From Microseira sp041929235 (GTDB taxonomy: Bacteria > Cyanobacteriota > Cyanobacteriia > Cyanobacteriales > Aerosakkonemataceae): a stretch of 64,000 nt of DNA. The stretch is taken from NCBI RefSeq assembly GCF_041929235.1, contig NZ_JBHFNP010000205.1, forward strand, positions 1 through 64,000. Reading direction: 5' to 3'. The notes under the pieces were generated by a model. It was not told where the DNA came from. It did no database searches and worked only from the letters and a program-made list of their open reading frames with translations. Shown piece after piece: positions 8,101 to 16,060 of the stretch. A program made the translations under genes and the position numbers. Position 1 is the stretch's first letter, and each line of letters starts with the position of its first letter.

Positions 8101-10595
8101 GCGCGATCGCGAATAACATTGAATTAGGCTATCAATTCGGACAACTAGCGCTAAATTTGTCGTTGCAGTTGGGCGATAAGTCAATCAATGCCAAGCTATT
8201 ACTGGTTGTTGCAAATTTTATTTTACATTGGAAATCTCATCTCAAAGAAAGCCTATCACTTTTGCAGGCAGCATATCAAAGCGGACTAGAAAGTGGAAAT
8301 TTAGAAGGTCCGGCTTGGACTCATTATTTTGAATGTCAAGCTTCCTACTTGATAGGTGAGGAACTCACAGGTTTAGAGCGCAAAATAGAGTCATATAGTC
8401 ATGCCATTCGCCAACTCAAGCAACAAATCCCTTTAAACGATAACGAGAAATTACGGCAGGTAGTTCTGAACTTGATGGGGCGTTGTGTCGATCCCTGCCG
8501 TTTAATCGGTGAAGCGTATAACGAGGAGCGATCGCTACCCGAACATCTAGCAGCCAATAATATGCAGGCACTTTACTACTTGCACTTGCACAAACTGATC
8601 CTTTGCTATCTGTTTGGCAACTATCCTCAAGCCCTGGAAAATGCTACTTTGGCAGCACAGTATGTAACCAGCGTACCAGCGCAGCCAATTGTGCCTCACT
8701 TCTATTTCTACGATTCTTTGGTGCGACTGGCAATCTATACTTCCGTTTCAGAACTCGAGCAAAACCTTGTCCTGAGACAAGTGCAAGCTAATCAGAAAAA
8801 AATGAGGTTTTGGGCGAGACATTCTCCGTATAACTACAAGCACAAATACGAGCTAGTCGAGGCAGAAAAAGCGCGAGTATTAGGGCAAAATATGAAAGCA
8901 ATGGAGTATTATGACAGAGCCATTCAGGGAGCGAACGAACAGGGGTATATCCAAGAAGAAGCACTCGCCAACGAACTAGCCGCCTTGTTTTACCTATCTG
9001 GCGGCAGAAACAAGATTGCTAAGACCTATATGACCGATGCCTACTATGGATATATTCGCTGGGGCAGTCAGGCAAAAGTCAGAAACTTAGATGAAAAATA
9101 TCCCCAATTAATTTCCCGAAATTTAGTCAAAGAAAATGCCGGGTTTGAAAAGGCTATAAAGACAACTACAACCACCAATGGAACCAGTACCGGCTTGTTA
9201 GACTTAGCCACGGTGATGAAAGCAACACACGCTATTTATAGCGAAATTGTTCTGGAAAAATTGCTGGAAAAATTGATAAAAATATTGATAGAGAACGCCG
9301 CTGCAGAGAAAGGATTTTTGATTCTAGCCAAATCCGAGCAACTGCATATCGAAGCAGCAGCAGAAGCCGGAAAAGATGAGGTAGTTGTCTTGCAGTCTCT
9401 TCCCGTTGAAACCAGCCAAGAACTACCAATTTCGGTTATCAATTATGTTGCCAGAACTCAAGAAGATGTCGTTTTAGATCGTGCAACCAAAGAGGGCATA
9501 TTTACCAGCGATCGCTACATCCTCAACTCCCAACCTCTGTCTCTATTATGCGCGCCAATTCTGTATCAAGGAAAATTGATTGCTATTCTTTATCTTGAAA
9601 ACAATCTGGCAACAGGAGTATTTACTAAAGAGCGGTTAGAGGTATTAAAATTATTGACCTCCCAAGTCGCTATCTCGATTGAAAATTCTTTGCTCTATCA
9701 CACATTGGAGGAAAAAGTATTAGATAGAACTAGGGAACTCCAAGAAAAAAACGAACAACTTTCCAAGACTCTGCAACAGGTCAAAACCATGCAAAATCAG
9801 ATTATCGCCCAAGAAAAACTAGCTTCTCTGGGAGCATTAACGGCAGGAATTGCCCATGAAATTAAAAATCCTCTAAACTTTGTCAACAATTTTGCCGAGG
9901 TTTCCTCTGAACTTATTCAGGAACTAGCGGCAGAAATTAACAACGGAAAAGAGCGAGTTTTGTCAGGTGAAACTGTTGAATATATCGACAGTATTTTAAA
10001 CGACTTGGAGCAAAATATCCAAACAATCAACAAGCACGGAAAAAGAGCTGATAGTATTGTCCGGGGAATGCTATCACACTCGCGGGAGAGTAGCGGTAAA
10101 CGAGAATTATCCGACATCAACGCTTTATTGTCTGAGGCGGTTCAGCTATCTTATCACGCAATGCGCGGCAAGGACATTAACTTTAATATTACCCTAGAGA
10201 CGGATTATGATGATTCGATTAGTTTGGTGGAAATCGTGGCGCAAGATATTAGCCGCGTTTTTATCAATATCATTAACAATGCTTGCTATGCAGTGAAAGA
10301 AAAGAAACTTAAACTAGGCCAAGATTTTGAACCGCGAATTGCAGTGAAAACTAAAAATATGGGGGATTTTGTAGAAATACGGCTCAAAGATAACGGTTTT
10401 GGCATACCGCTAGAGATCGGGGACAAAATCTTCCATCCCTTTTTTACAACCAAGCCAACTGGGGAAGGGACTGGTTTAGGCTTATCTATCAGTCACGATA
10501 TCATCGTCGGGCAACACAGCGGGGAAATTAAAGTGGAAAGCGAACCCGGACTTTGTACGGAGTTTATTATTGTTTTGCCCAAGTTGAATGTTTAA
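5196..10595 (+). CDS. HstK-type hybrid: Ser/Thr kinase, AAA ATPase, GAF, histidine kinase
   Basis: A single 1799-residue signalling protein. The Ser/Thr kinase domain (about 5-270) shows lysine 36 in AIVKIL, HKDIKPSNI, and GTLAYMSPEQTGRMN; the usual DFG is DFS (ITDFSIASRL), a change often seen in this family. An AAA-type NTPase follows, with Walker A SGYSGIGKTSI and Walker B VIFLDDLQWADS (about 300-520). A long alpha-helical, TPR-like part spans about 640-1320, then a GAF domain (about 1360-1510), a coiled coil, and a histidine kinase with phospho-acceptor H1554 in AGIAHEIKNPLNF, an N box, and the ATP lid FFTTKPTGEGTGLGLS. No membrane segment is seen, so a soluble sensor is inferred. The receiver-kinase gene 56 nt downstream is probably its co-transcribed partner. 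The ligand of the GAF domain is unknown. Confidence 0.93.
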   Translation: MVTLPGYKNLKLIQEGATTVIYRGQREEDEFPAIVKILKHEYPTLEDITRLKHEYEITKDLDLAGIIKPYSLENYQNGIALILEDVGGRSLQQFICDHPIGIGDFLNIAIQLASSLGELHKNNIIHKDIKPSNIIINPKTLEVKITDFSIASRLVKEIPKISNPNLIEGTLAYMSPEQTGRMNRSLDYRTDFYSLGVTFYEMIAGELPFKSTEPLELIHCHIAKTPAAPHEIVPEIPQAISKIVMKLLAKTAEERYQSAWGLKADLETCLTQLQTTGKIENFPIGQLDYASQLNVPQKLYGREQEVTRLMGAFERVAGGETKQSQTELLLVSGYSGIGKTSIIKEIHKPIVRQRGYFIAGKFDQFKRNIPYASIIQAFQSLMGQLLTEPADKLQIWKNKLLDALGQNGQVIIDVIPQVELIIGKQPEIPQLPPTETQNRFNRVFKQFIHVFTQKEHPLVIFLDDLQWADSATLKLMQLLMTDPDSQYLLLIGAYRDNEVSAGHPLIETIEEIHKTGIVVNHIVLQPLNLGDVTQLIADTLKQTREKVNELANLIFNQTGGNPFFLTQLLQELKSENLLKFNFTSLPTGQKKGEWQWNIEEIQAIGIAEKSAVELVASRIAKLPLATQKVLKLAACVGNIFTLDVLSIVNEKSPRETAIELYSALRTGLILPLSESYKIPLVLDVEKSQIYRVAYKFLHDRVQQAAYFLIPESQKQATHLKIGRLLLKNTPAEEIEANIFDIVNQLNLGIDILTQQSEKDELARLNLIAGRKAKAAIAYELAFKYLNAGLELLSANAWDTNYDLTWALYVEATEAAYLSGEFERMQQKAEIVVQKAKNILEKTKVYECKFLACVAEKKLLEGIEIALQTLKLLGVYFPEEPTEEDINRALAETASLIPENGIEDLMNLPQMTDAYSLAAMQILTSIIPAAYHAAPKLYVLIALSQVNLSITHGNAPASAFAYSSYGMLLCAIANNIELGYQFGQLALNLSLQLGDKSINAKLLLVVANFILHWKSHLKESLSLLQAAYQSGLESGNLEGPAWTHYFECQASYLIGEELTGLERKIESYSHAIRQLKQQIPLNDNEKLRQVVLNLMGRCVDPCRLIGEAYNEERSLPEHLAANNMQALYYLHLHKLILCYLFGNYPQALENATLAAQYVTSVPAQPIVPHFYFYDSLVRLAIYTSVSELEQNLVLRQVQANQKKMRFWARHSPYNYKHKYELVEAEKARVLGQNMKAMEYYDRAIQGANEQGYIQEEALANELAALFYLSGGRNKIAKTYMTDAYYGYIRWGSQAKVRNLDEKYPQLISRNLVKENAGFEKAIKTTTTTNGTSTGLLDLATVMKATHAIYSEIVLEKLLEKLIKILIENAAAEKGFLILAKSEQLHIEAAAEAGKDEVVVLQSLPVETSQELPISVINYVARTQEDVVLDRATKEGIFTSDRYILNSQPLSLLCAPILYQGKLIAILYLENNLATGVFTKERLEVLKLLTSQVAISIENSLLYHTLEEKVLDRTRELQEKNEQLSKTLQQVKTMQNQIIAQEKLASLGALTAGIAHEIKNPLNFVNNFAEVSSELIQELAAEINNGKERVLSGETVEYIDSILNDLEQNIQTINKHGKRADSIVRGMLSHSRESSGKRELSDINALLSEAVQLSYHAMRGKDINFNITLETDYDDSISLVEIVAQDISRVFINIINNACYAVKEKKLKLGQDFEPRIAVKTKNMGDFVEIRLKDNGFGIPLEIGDKIFHPFFTTKPTGEGTGLGLSISHDIIVGQHSGEIKVESEPGLCTEFIIVLPKLNV

Positions 10596-10651
10596 ATAAA
10601 AATAAGTGAATTTTAGTTCTAGTTTCAGCATCATTATTTGGGAGGTATAAA

Positions 10652-12076
10652 ATGACAGCTAAAATACTTGTGGTGGATGATGAGAGAGATTTAGAAAGGT
10701 TGATTCGCCAAAAGTTCCGAAAAAATATTCGGGGCAAATTTTTTGATTTTGTGTATGCCAGGAATGGATTAGAAGCATTAAAAAAAATGCAAGAAGAAGC
10801 ACCAATAGATATGGTGATAACCGATATTAATATGCCAGGTTTAGATGGGTTATCTCTGTTGAATAAAATAAACGAAATCGACCCGACGATTAAAACAGTC
10901 ATTATGTCTGCCTATGGCGACATGGAAAAAATAAGAACGGCAATGAACCGGGGAGCATTTGATTTTCTGACGAAGCCGTTAGACTTTCAGGACTTAGAAA
11001 TTACGATTAAAAGAACCTTAGAACATGTAAGAGAAATCAAAGAAAACCTGCGGTACAGGCAAGAAAAACAGGAATCGTTGGAGCGGTCGGAAAAGTACGC
11101 GAAAGAGCAAGCAGAGGAATTACAAAAAGCTTTGCAAGAACTCCAGAAAACCCAAGCCAAGTTGGTGCAAACCGAAAAAATGTCCAGCCTGGGTCAATTG
11201 GTTGCTGGTGTAGCTCATGAAATTAATAACCCGGTTAACTTTATCTATGGCAATCTTAGCCACGCTAATGACTATACCCAAAACTTGCTTAACCTGCTGA
11301 ACCTCTATAACCAGCACTATCCCAATCCGAGTCCGGAAATTAAAGCTGAAATAGAGGCGATCGACCTAGAATTTTTAATTGAAGATTTGCCTAGATTGCT
11401 GGGGTCAATGAAGTTAGGATCCGATCGAATCAGGGACATTGTGCGTAGCTTGCGTAACTTCTCCCGCGTGGATGAATCAGAAATGAAGCCGGTAGACATT
11501 CATGAAGGCATTGATAGCACGCTCCTAATCTTGCATAACCGAATAAAAGCCAAGTCAGATTGGCCAGGTATTCAAGTTATTAAAGAGTATGGCAAGTTGC
11601 CCCTGGTAGAGTGTTATGCAGGGCAGTTGAACCAGGTGTTTATGAATCTGATTACCAATGGGATCGATGCCCTAGAAATCGCCAATGAGACAGAGGCAAA
11701 AAAGCCCCTTACAAGCATAGAAGATTCGAGTTGGCTGAAGACCCAATGCCCGCTTGCGCTTGCCCTATGCCCAGTTCCTACCATTCGCATAACCACTGAA
11801 GTAATAAACCGCGACTGGGTGGCGATCCGAATTGCCGACAACGGATCTGGCATGAGCGAGGAAGTCCGCTCCAAACTTTTCAACACATTTTTTACCACAA
11901 AACCTGTAGGTAAAGGGACTGGGTTAGGGTTGTCAATTAGCCATCAGATTGTCATAGAAAAACACGGAGGTAAATTAAGGTGTATTTCAGCACCTGGTGA
12001 GGGAACAGAGTTCATTATTGAAATACCAGTGCGGCAGTCAATTCACCAACAGGCTTTGTTGCAACAGGTTGGTTGA
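10652..12076 (+). CDS. Receiver domain-histidine kinase (CheY-like N-terminus)
   Basis: A 474-residue soluble protein with a response-regulator receiver domain first (VVDDERD, phospho-acceptor D58 in MVITDINMPG, MSAYGD, FLTKPLD), a coiled coil (about 130-175), then a histidine kinase with H189 in AGVAHEINNPVNF, an N box NLITNGIDALE, IADNGSGM, and TTKPVGKGTGLGLS. GGGAGG lies 8 nt before the ATG. It follows the HstK-type kinase in the same direction by 56 nt, so phosphotransfer between the two is likely. Between the N box and the G1 box there is an extra segment (about 350-376, TEAKKPLTSIEDSSWLKT then QCPLALALCPVP) whose DNA holds CCCAATGCCC-like repeats; it looks like an in-frame repeat insertion, absent from normal family members. 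Confidence 0.93.
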   Translation: MTAKILVVDDERDLERLIRQKFRKNIRGKFFDFVYARNGLEALKKMQEEAPIDMVITDINMPGLDGLSLLNKINEIDPTIKTVIMSAYGDMEKIRTAMNRGAFDFLTKPLDFQDLEITIKRTLEHVREIKENLRYRQEKQESLERSEKYAKEQAEELQKALQELQKTQAKLVQTEKMSSLGQLVAGVAHEINNPVNFIYGNLSHANDYTQNLLNLLNLYNQHYPNPSPEIKAEIEAIDLEFLIEDLPRLLGSMKLGSDRIRDIVRSLRNFSRVDESEMKPVDIHEGIDSTLLILHNRIKAKSDWPGIQVIKEYGKLPLVECYAGQLNQVFMNLITNGIDALEIANETEAKKPLTSIEDSSWLKTQCPLALALCPVPTIRITTEVINRDWVAIRIADNGSGMSEEVRSKLFNTFFTTKPVGKGTGLGLSISHQIVIEKHGGKLRCISAPGEGTEFIIEIPVRQSIHQQALLQQVG

Positions 12077-12100
12077 GAGCAACGTTAGGAAAGAAAAAAG

Positions 12101-12187
12101 CAGGACTTACGCAAGCGCGTTCCTATCACCAAAGTTTCAAGCTGCGATCTCTTTTTCAGAGAAACCCGGTTTCTTTGCCTAAGTCCT
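12101..12187. repeat. MITE-like element, CAGGACTTACGCA family, copy B
   Basis: Begins CAGGACTTACGCAAGCGCGT, carries AGAGAAACCCGGTTTCTTTG, and ends TTTGCCTAAGTCCT. It lies 24 nt after the receiver-kinase stop codon. Confidence 0.8.
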
Positions 12188-12229
12188 CAAAAGAATCCGT
12201 CGCAGGTCAAGGTCTGATAAAATCTACCT

Positions 12230-12442
12230 GTGTCTTGGATTACGCTGTTGACGACAAGTAAGCGCTCTTAAGCCGAATTAATGCAGCAAATCCTGGCTGC
12301 CCACGAGATTCCCAGTCGAATTCTTGACCTGGGTATGGCTTCTTACCTGGGATCAGGTGCTTTCGCAGCATTGCAGGTGCATCCAGAAGATCGATGGACA
12401 GCCCTGCTGCTACCCGGTCCTGTGGAGGAGGAGCAGCCATAA
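12230..12442 (+). pseudogene. DUF2007-like small protein, interrupted by an in-frame stop
   Basis: From a GTG at 12230 the frame reads SWITLLTTSKRS, a TAA at 12269-12271, then AELMQQILAAHEIPSRI, LDLGMASYLGSGAFAALQV and DRWTALLLPGP to a stop at 12442. The two halves are in the same frame and together resemble the DUF2007 (putative signal-transducing) fold: start strand, helix with EAELMQQILAAHEIP, then glycine-rich strand and a C-terminal VxPEDxxxA-like end. Alternatively a 53-residue protein could be made from the ATG at 12281. It ends 93 nt before accD in the same direction. I read it as a pseudogene caused by a single nonsense change; a sequencing error cannot be excluded. Confidence 0.5.
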
Positions 12443-12535
12443 AACCCAGCTCTGGGCACCAATCCAATATATGTCAGGGGAATGGCTTAGGATTGAAAAT
12501 TACTCAGTCAAATACTTTCGACTTATAAAAACTTA

Positions 12536-13459
12536 ATGTCTCTGTTTGATTGGTTTGCAAATCGACGGAAATCCAGTCCCATTAGTTTAGATCGGCAAGA
12601 GCGGGAGATTGCCGATGGATTGTGGACGAAATGCGAAGCTTGCGGGGTGATGGCCTACACTAAAGACCTGAAAGCTAATCAGATGGTCTGCCGCGAGTGC
12701 GGTCATCACATGCGGGTGTATAGCGACGAACGCATCCACCAGCTGATCGATGCTAATACCTGGATGCCGATGGACGCTAACCTGCGTCCAACCGATCCGT
12801 TGCAGTTTCGCGATCGCAAATCATACCGCGATCGCTTGCGGGAAACTCAAGACAAAATCGCCCTCGCCGACGCCGTACAAACCGGAGTCGGTCAAATCGA
12901 AGCAAAACCCATCGCCCTCGGCGTCATGGACTTCCGGTTTATGGGCGGTAGCATGGGATCGGTAGTGGGAGAGAAACTCACCCGCCTGATAGAACGAGGA
13001 ACCCGCGAACGTCTAGCCGTAGTCATCGTCTGCGCCTCTGGCGGTGCGAGAATGCAGGAAGGAATGCTCTCGTTGATGCAAATGGCAAAAATTTCAGCTG
13101 CCTTGGAGCGTCACCGGGAAGCAAGGCTGCTGTACGTACCCGTTCTGACTCATCCTACAACCGGCGGCGTCACCGCTTCTTTCGCCATGTTAGGAGATAT
13201 TATCCTGGCAGAACCGAAAGCGACGATCGGGTTTGCAGGGCGGCGGGTAATCGAGCAAACGCTGCGAGAAAAGTTACCGGAAGGGTTTCAAACCTCAGAG
13301 TATCTCTTGCAGCACGGCTTTGTAGATGCGATCGTACCCCGTACCCAACTCAAAGCCACCCTGGCGCAGCTAATTAGCCTGCATCAGCCCCTGCCGACAC
13401 CACACCATTTAGCCGAGTCTACCAAAATCTCAGGCCCGTCTCCGATCGGGGTGGTGTGA
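12536..13459 (+). CDS. accD: Acetyl-CoA carboxylase carboxyltransferase subunit beta
   Basis: Transfers CO2 from carboxybiotin to acetyl-CoA together with AccA, the first committed step of fatty-acid synthesis. The 307-residue length fits. The N-terminal zinc ribbon is intact: C33xxC36 and C52xxC55 (KCEACG and CRECG). The crotonase-like carboxyltransferase core shows VIVCASGGARMQEGMLSLMQM, THPTTGGVTASFAMLGD and GFAGRRVIEQT, which are family hallmarks. The ATG at 12536 begins MSLFDWFANRRK, the usual start. It is preceded by the broken DUF2007-like gene and followed by a GC-rich hairpin; accA, accB and accC are not in the window, as is normal for cyanobacteria. Confidence 0.97.
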   Translation: MSLFDWFANRRKSSPISLDRQEREIADGLWTKCEACGVMAYTKDLKANQMVCRECGHHMRVYSDERIHQLIDANTWMPMDANLRPTDPLQFRDRKSYRDRLRETQDKIALADAVQTGVGQIEAKPIALGVMDFRFMGGSMGSVVGEKLTRLIERGTRERLAVVIVCASGGARMQEGMLSLMQMAKISAALERHREARLLYVPVLTHPTTGGVTASFAMLGDIILAEPKATIGFAGRRVIEQTLREKLPEGFQTSEYLLQHGFVDAIVPRTQLKATLAQLISLHQPLPTPHHLAESTKISGPSPIGVV

Positions 13460-13559
13460 GGTTAAATGGCAGCGCTATGCCCCAGGCATCCACTCGCGTT
13501 CCCTATTTTCCCGAGCAAATCTCACAGCTTGAGTGGTTGAAATTGAATTGTTTGGCCTT

Positions 13560-13589
13560 TGTGGGGTGGGCAGAATTGCCCGCCCCACA
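13560..13589 (+). terminator. GC-rich hairpin, probable terminator after accD
   Basis: TGTGGGGTGGGCA, a 4-nt loop and TGCCCGCCCCACA form a 13-bp stem with one G-T pair, followed by TATTTTT. It lies 101 nt after the accD stop. A similar GTGGGG/CCCCAC hairpin is found after the NTPase operon at 29.08 kb, so it may also belong to a dispersed hairpin family. Confidence 0.55.
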
Positions 13590-13668
13590 TATTTTTGCCA
13601 CAGACGTATTACCTCTGGGGCTAAGTTTGATCCCGATTTTTACCGCTTCCCGCTTCCCTCTCGCTTAA

Positions 13669-13776
13669 ACAGGACTTACGCAAGGGCGTTGCCAGAAACC
13701 CGGTTTCTTGGTTGATCTCTCGTTTCCAAACCAAGGATTTTTCGTATCACCCTTGTTTCTTTGCGTAAGTGCTGTT
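13669..13776. repeat. MITE-like element, CAGGACTTACGCA family, copy C
   Basis: Begins ACAGGACTTACGCAAGGGCG, contains AGAAACCCGGTTTCTTGG and AAACCAAGGATTTTTCGT, and ends TTTGCGTAAGTGCTGTT. The 513-nt interval between accD and the next gene holds this copy, the hairpin at 13560, and otherwise nothing recognisable. Confidence 0.8.
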
Positions 13777-13972
13777 AAATCTGAAATCGGCTTGGGAAAG
13801 GAACCGCTCAGTGGCATCATAGTGATCGTGTCTGTGCTGAGTGCGGCAGCCTCCTCGGCGCTGAGCGTTGAATGAAAATAGTTGCTTTTTTGCCTGAATT
13901 GTGCATTTAAAGCAGCGTTTTTATTCGCGAACAAAACTCAGGACTGCTGAACTGGTGGCGGCTTGACTCAGT

Positions 13973-14209
13973 ATGCTTGACGCTGAAACTGGCTCGATAT
14001 TTTGGCTCTCAACCAGTATGGGTTTCGCAGATCTGTCGATTGCAGAAATCGCATCAGACCACGACACTTCCGTCGCAGAAGTGATGAGTCTTTGCGATCG
14101 CATGGGAATCGCCTACAAAAACCAAAACACCCGTTTGGCTTTGGAGGATGCGAAGGCGATTATTTCCGCAATTATGGCTCAAAAAAATCCCGGTTGCACC
14201 GACCTCTAG
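13973..14209 (+). CDS. Conserved small cyanobacterial protein, function unknown
   Basis: Up to 78 residues from 13973; an ATG at 14018 would give a 63-residue form starting MGFADLSIAEIA, which I prefer because the region MGFADLSIAEIA to SAIMAQK is where sequence looks constrained. It has three helices resembling a small helix-turn-helix or IF2-N-like fold (SIAEIASDHDTSVAEVMSLC, then RMGIAYKNQNTRLALEDA). No catalytic motif or membrane segment is visible. It precedes psbV by 280 nt in the same direction. The intervening sequence holds no recognised gene or riboswitch. I do not assign a function. Confidence 0.6.
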   Translation: MLDAETGSIFWLSTSMGFADLSIAEIASDHDTSVAEVMSLCDRMGIAYKNQNTRLALEDAKAIISAIMAQKNPGCTDL

Positions 14210-14488
14210 GAAGATTTACCTAGAGGAACCAAGCACATCGCCAACCCTGATGGTAAATATGTCAAAAATAGCACCCAGCTTGTCGGAAATTTCCGCTAGT
14301 CCGGCAGTCCTGGGGAAGCGCGAGCCAAAAAACAACACCCGCTATGCCTGTAGACGGTGAGCGCGTTCTGCACTAACAGCTTGTAGCCGCGCCCGTAGCA
14401 GGAAACACCCGCAAAGTTGGGAAGACCCGTTAAACCAAAGGCGATAACGGGAGAAAACCGCACTCAAGCCTCATTTTTTGGGAGAACC

Positions 14489-14980
14489 ATGCTTAAAAGA
14501 TCCATTTTGCTTGCTTTAGCTACCGTAGTTTTTACCTTTCAGATGCTGGTCGGTAGTGCTTTTGCTGTCGAACTCGACAAAGACACCCGCACCGTGAAAA
14601 AGAATGAGGCGGGTGACACTATGGTTCTAAGCATCAAACAAGTGCAGCAAGGCAAACGCCTGTTTGTCAATACCTGTTCTCAATGTCACCCTGGGGGGAT
14701 TACGAAGACAGACCCCAACGTCGGTCTCGAGCCTGAAGCCCTTGCTTTAGCAACCCCACCCCGCGATAATGTTGAGGCATTGGTGGATTACCTGAAAGAT
14801 CCCACCAGCTACGATGGGGAAGTGTCAATTGCCGAATTCCACCCCAGTCTCAAGAGTGCAGATATTTTCACCGAAATGAGAAATCTCACCGAAGATGACT
14901 TGGCAGCGATTGCCGGTTATATTCTGATCCAGCCTAAAGTGCAGGGCATCAAATGGGGAGGCGGTAAAATCTATTTCTAA
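14489..14980 (+). CDS. psbV: Photosystem II extrinsic cytochrome c-550
   Basis: Extrinsic lumenal subunit of photosystem II that stabilises the oxygen-evolving cluster and supports Ca/Cl retention. Starting at the ATG at 14489 (preceded by GGGAGA) gives a 163-residue precursor, the typical length. Residues 1-26 form a signal peptide ending GSAFA, so the mature chain starts VELDK. The c-type haem motif is C63-SQ-C66-H67, and H118 in AEFHPS is the expected second axial ligand, giving the bis-His coordination of this family. The C-terminus IKWGGGKIYF is characteristic. The next genes in the same direction are psbV2 and petJ, an arrangement known from other cyanobacteria, although here an element relic separates psbV from psbV2. 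Confidence 0.96.
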   Translation: MLKRSILLALATVVFTFQMLVGSAFAVELDKDTRTVKKNEAGDTMVLSIKQVQQGKRLFVNTCSQCHPGGITKTDPNVGLEPEALALATPPRDNVEALVDYLKDPTSYDGEVSIAEFHPSLKSADIFTEMRNLTEDDLAAIAGYILIQPKVQGIKWGGGKIYF

Positions 14981-14992
14981 AGCGTTTTTAAA

Positions 14993-15098
14993 ACAGGACT
15001 TACCCAGGACGATCCTAGAAACCGGGTTTCTACCTAGATCTCTAGTTGCCAAACCAACGATTTTTCAGAGAAACCCGTTTTCTTTGCGTAATTCCCGT
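14993..15098. repeat. MITE-like element, CAGGACTTACGCA family, copy D
   Basis: Begins AACAGGACTTACCCAGGACG, holds AGAAACCGGGTTTCTACC and CAACGATTTTTCAGAGAAAC, ends TTTGCGTAATTCCCGT. It starts 12 nt after the psbV stop codon. Confidence 0.8.
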
Positions 15099-15179
15099 AA
15101 AAGTGTAGGGGTGGGATGCTGCCCCACACCCCACGACGCTTTTACCAACATCTTCCCGTTCTAACTGTGGCAAGGTTGT

Positions 15180-15434
15180 TAAGAAAACTCTTAGCGCCAG
15201 AACCGATGCAGAGTCCTGACTGCGGACAAATCCAAGACCGAGATGGGAACGCTGCACCAAACATACTTGAACTAGGACTACTTACTGTGGGGCACACAGG
15301 AACTAACGCCTCCTCCAGAGAACGACCTCTGCTTAGATGAGGAAACTCCTCTAAGTCAGCCAACTCAAAGAAAGAGGCACCCCTTGAAGTGATTCTGGGA
15401 ATCCCCTCGCCTTCAGGCATGGGGAAGATGTCAA
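15180..15434 (+). pseudogene. TnpB C-terminal relic with IS200/IS605-type right end
   Basis: The frame reading SPDCGQIQDRDGNAAPNILE followed by LGLLTVGHTGTNASSRERP matches the end of TnpB: second half of the zinc ribbon, the DRD catalytic aspartate, then the variable tail. It stops at 15338-15340; upstream of about 15200 the protein is not recognisable. At 15402-15434 an imperfect hairpin TCCCC...GGGGA followed by AGATGTCA resembles the right end of the tnpB relic at 3.3 kb. This is therefore a decayed element inserted between psbV and psbV2. No activity is expected. Confidence 0.7.
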
Positions 15435-15459
15435 CCAATCTCACAAGGTTAAGCATCCC

Positions 15460-15957
15460 ATGCTGCATCGATGGTTTTCAGTTCCCCGCCTATGGGCGAT
15501 TTTGGCAATTTGTCTGGGTTCAATGCTGTTCGGTTCCCCCGCACTAGCTGACAAGATCGACCCCTACGTGATCCAGTATTTGCGAGTCACGCAACCAATT
15601 GCTCTCGAATACGACTCTGGGGGACAAAAGCGGGATTTTTCGCCCCAAGACTTGTCCTCTGGTAAACAATTGTTCAAGACAAACTGCCTCACCTGTCACG
15701 TAGGCGGATCTACCTTACCCAATCCGCCCATATCCCTATCGCTAAAGGCGCTCAAAGGTGCTACCCCGCCCCGCGATAACATCACCAATTTGGTGGCCTA
15801 CATGCGACACCCCGTCAACTACGACAGCAGTGCTGAAACCTACTGGTGTCGAGAAGTACCCGAAACTTGGCTGTCGCAACAGCAGGTAGAGAACATCGCT
15901 GCTTTCATCCTGACGGCGGCGCAAAAGGCTCCCGGATGGGGAACGGAAGAGTTTTGA
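15460..15957 (+). CDS. psbV2: Cytochrome c-550-like protein PsbV2
   Basis: A 165-residue lumenal c-type cytochrome, paralogous to PsbV. The signal peptide spans about residues 1-30 (ending SPALA). The haem site is C76-LT-C79-H80. Unlike PsbV there is no histidine at the second ligand position; instead the segment TYWCREVPETWL places C130 where a sixth ligand is expected. From published structural work on Thermosynechococcus PsbV2, the family uses His/Cys axial coordination, and this sequence agrees with that. It follows psbV and precedes petJ on the same strand. Its physiological role is not settled; it can partly substitute for PsbV in some species. Confidence 0.93.
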   Translation: MLHRWFSVPRLWAILAICLGSMLFGSPALADKIDPYVIQYLRVTQPIALEYDSGGQKRDFSPQDLSSGKQLFKTNCLTCHVGGSTLPNPPISLSLKALKGATPPRDNITNLVAYMRHPVNYDSSAETYWCREVPETWLSQQQVENIAAFILTAAQKAPGWGTEEF

Positions 15958-16060
15958 AACCTTCGCTTCGATCTGGTTTTGGGTTAGAGGCTGGGGGATA
16001 AAATAATCTAGTGCAGCCTATTTCTGGTTGAATGTAAGTGTTGAGAAGAGGAGAACAATC

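Noticed and set aside
12240..12467. Minus-strand open frame opposite the DUF2007-like relic
   Set aside because: The plus-strand reading has family similarity; the minus-strand one does not.
14260..14420. Cobalamin or c-di-GMP riboswitch before psbV
   Set aside because: The conserved boxes of these riboswitches (e.g. GCCACTG, or the GEMM core) could not be found.
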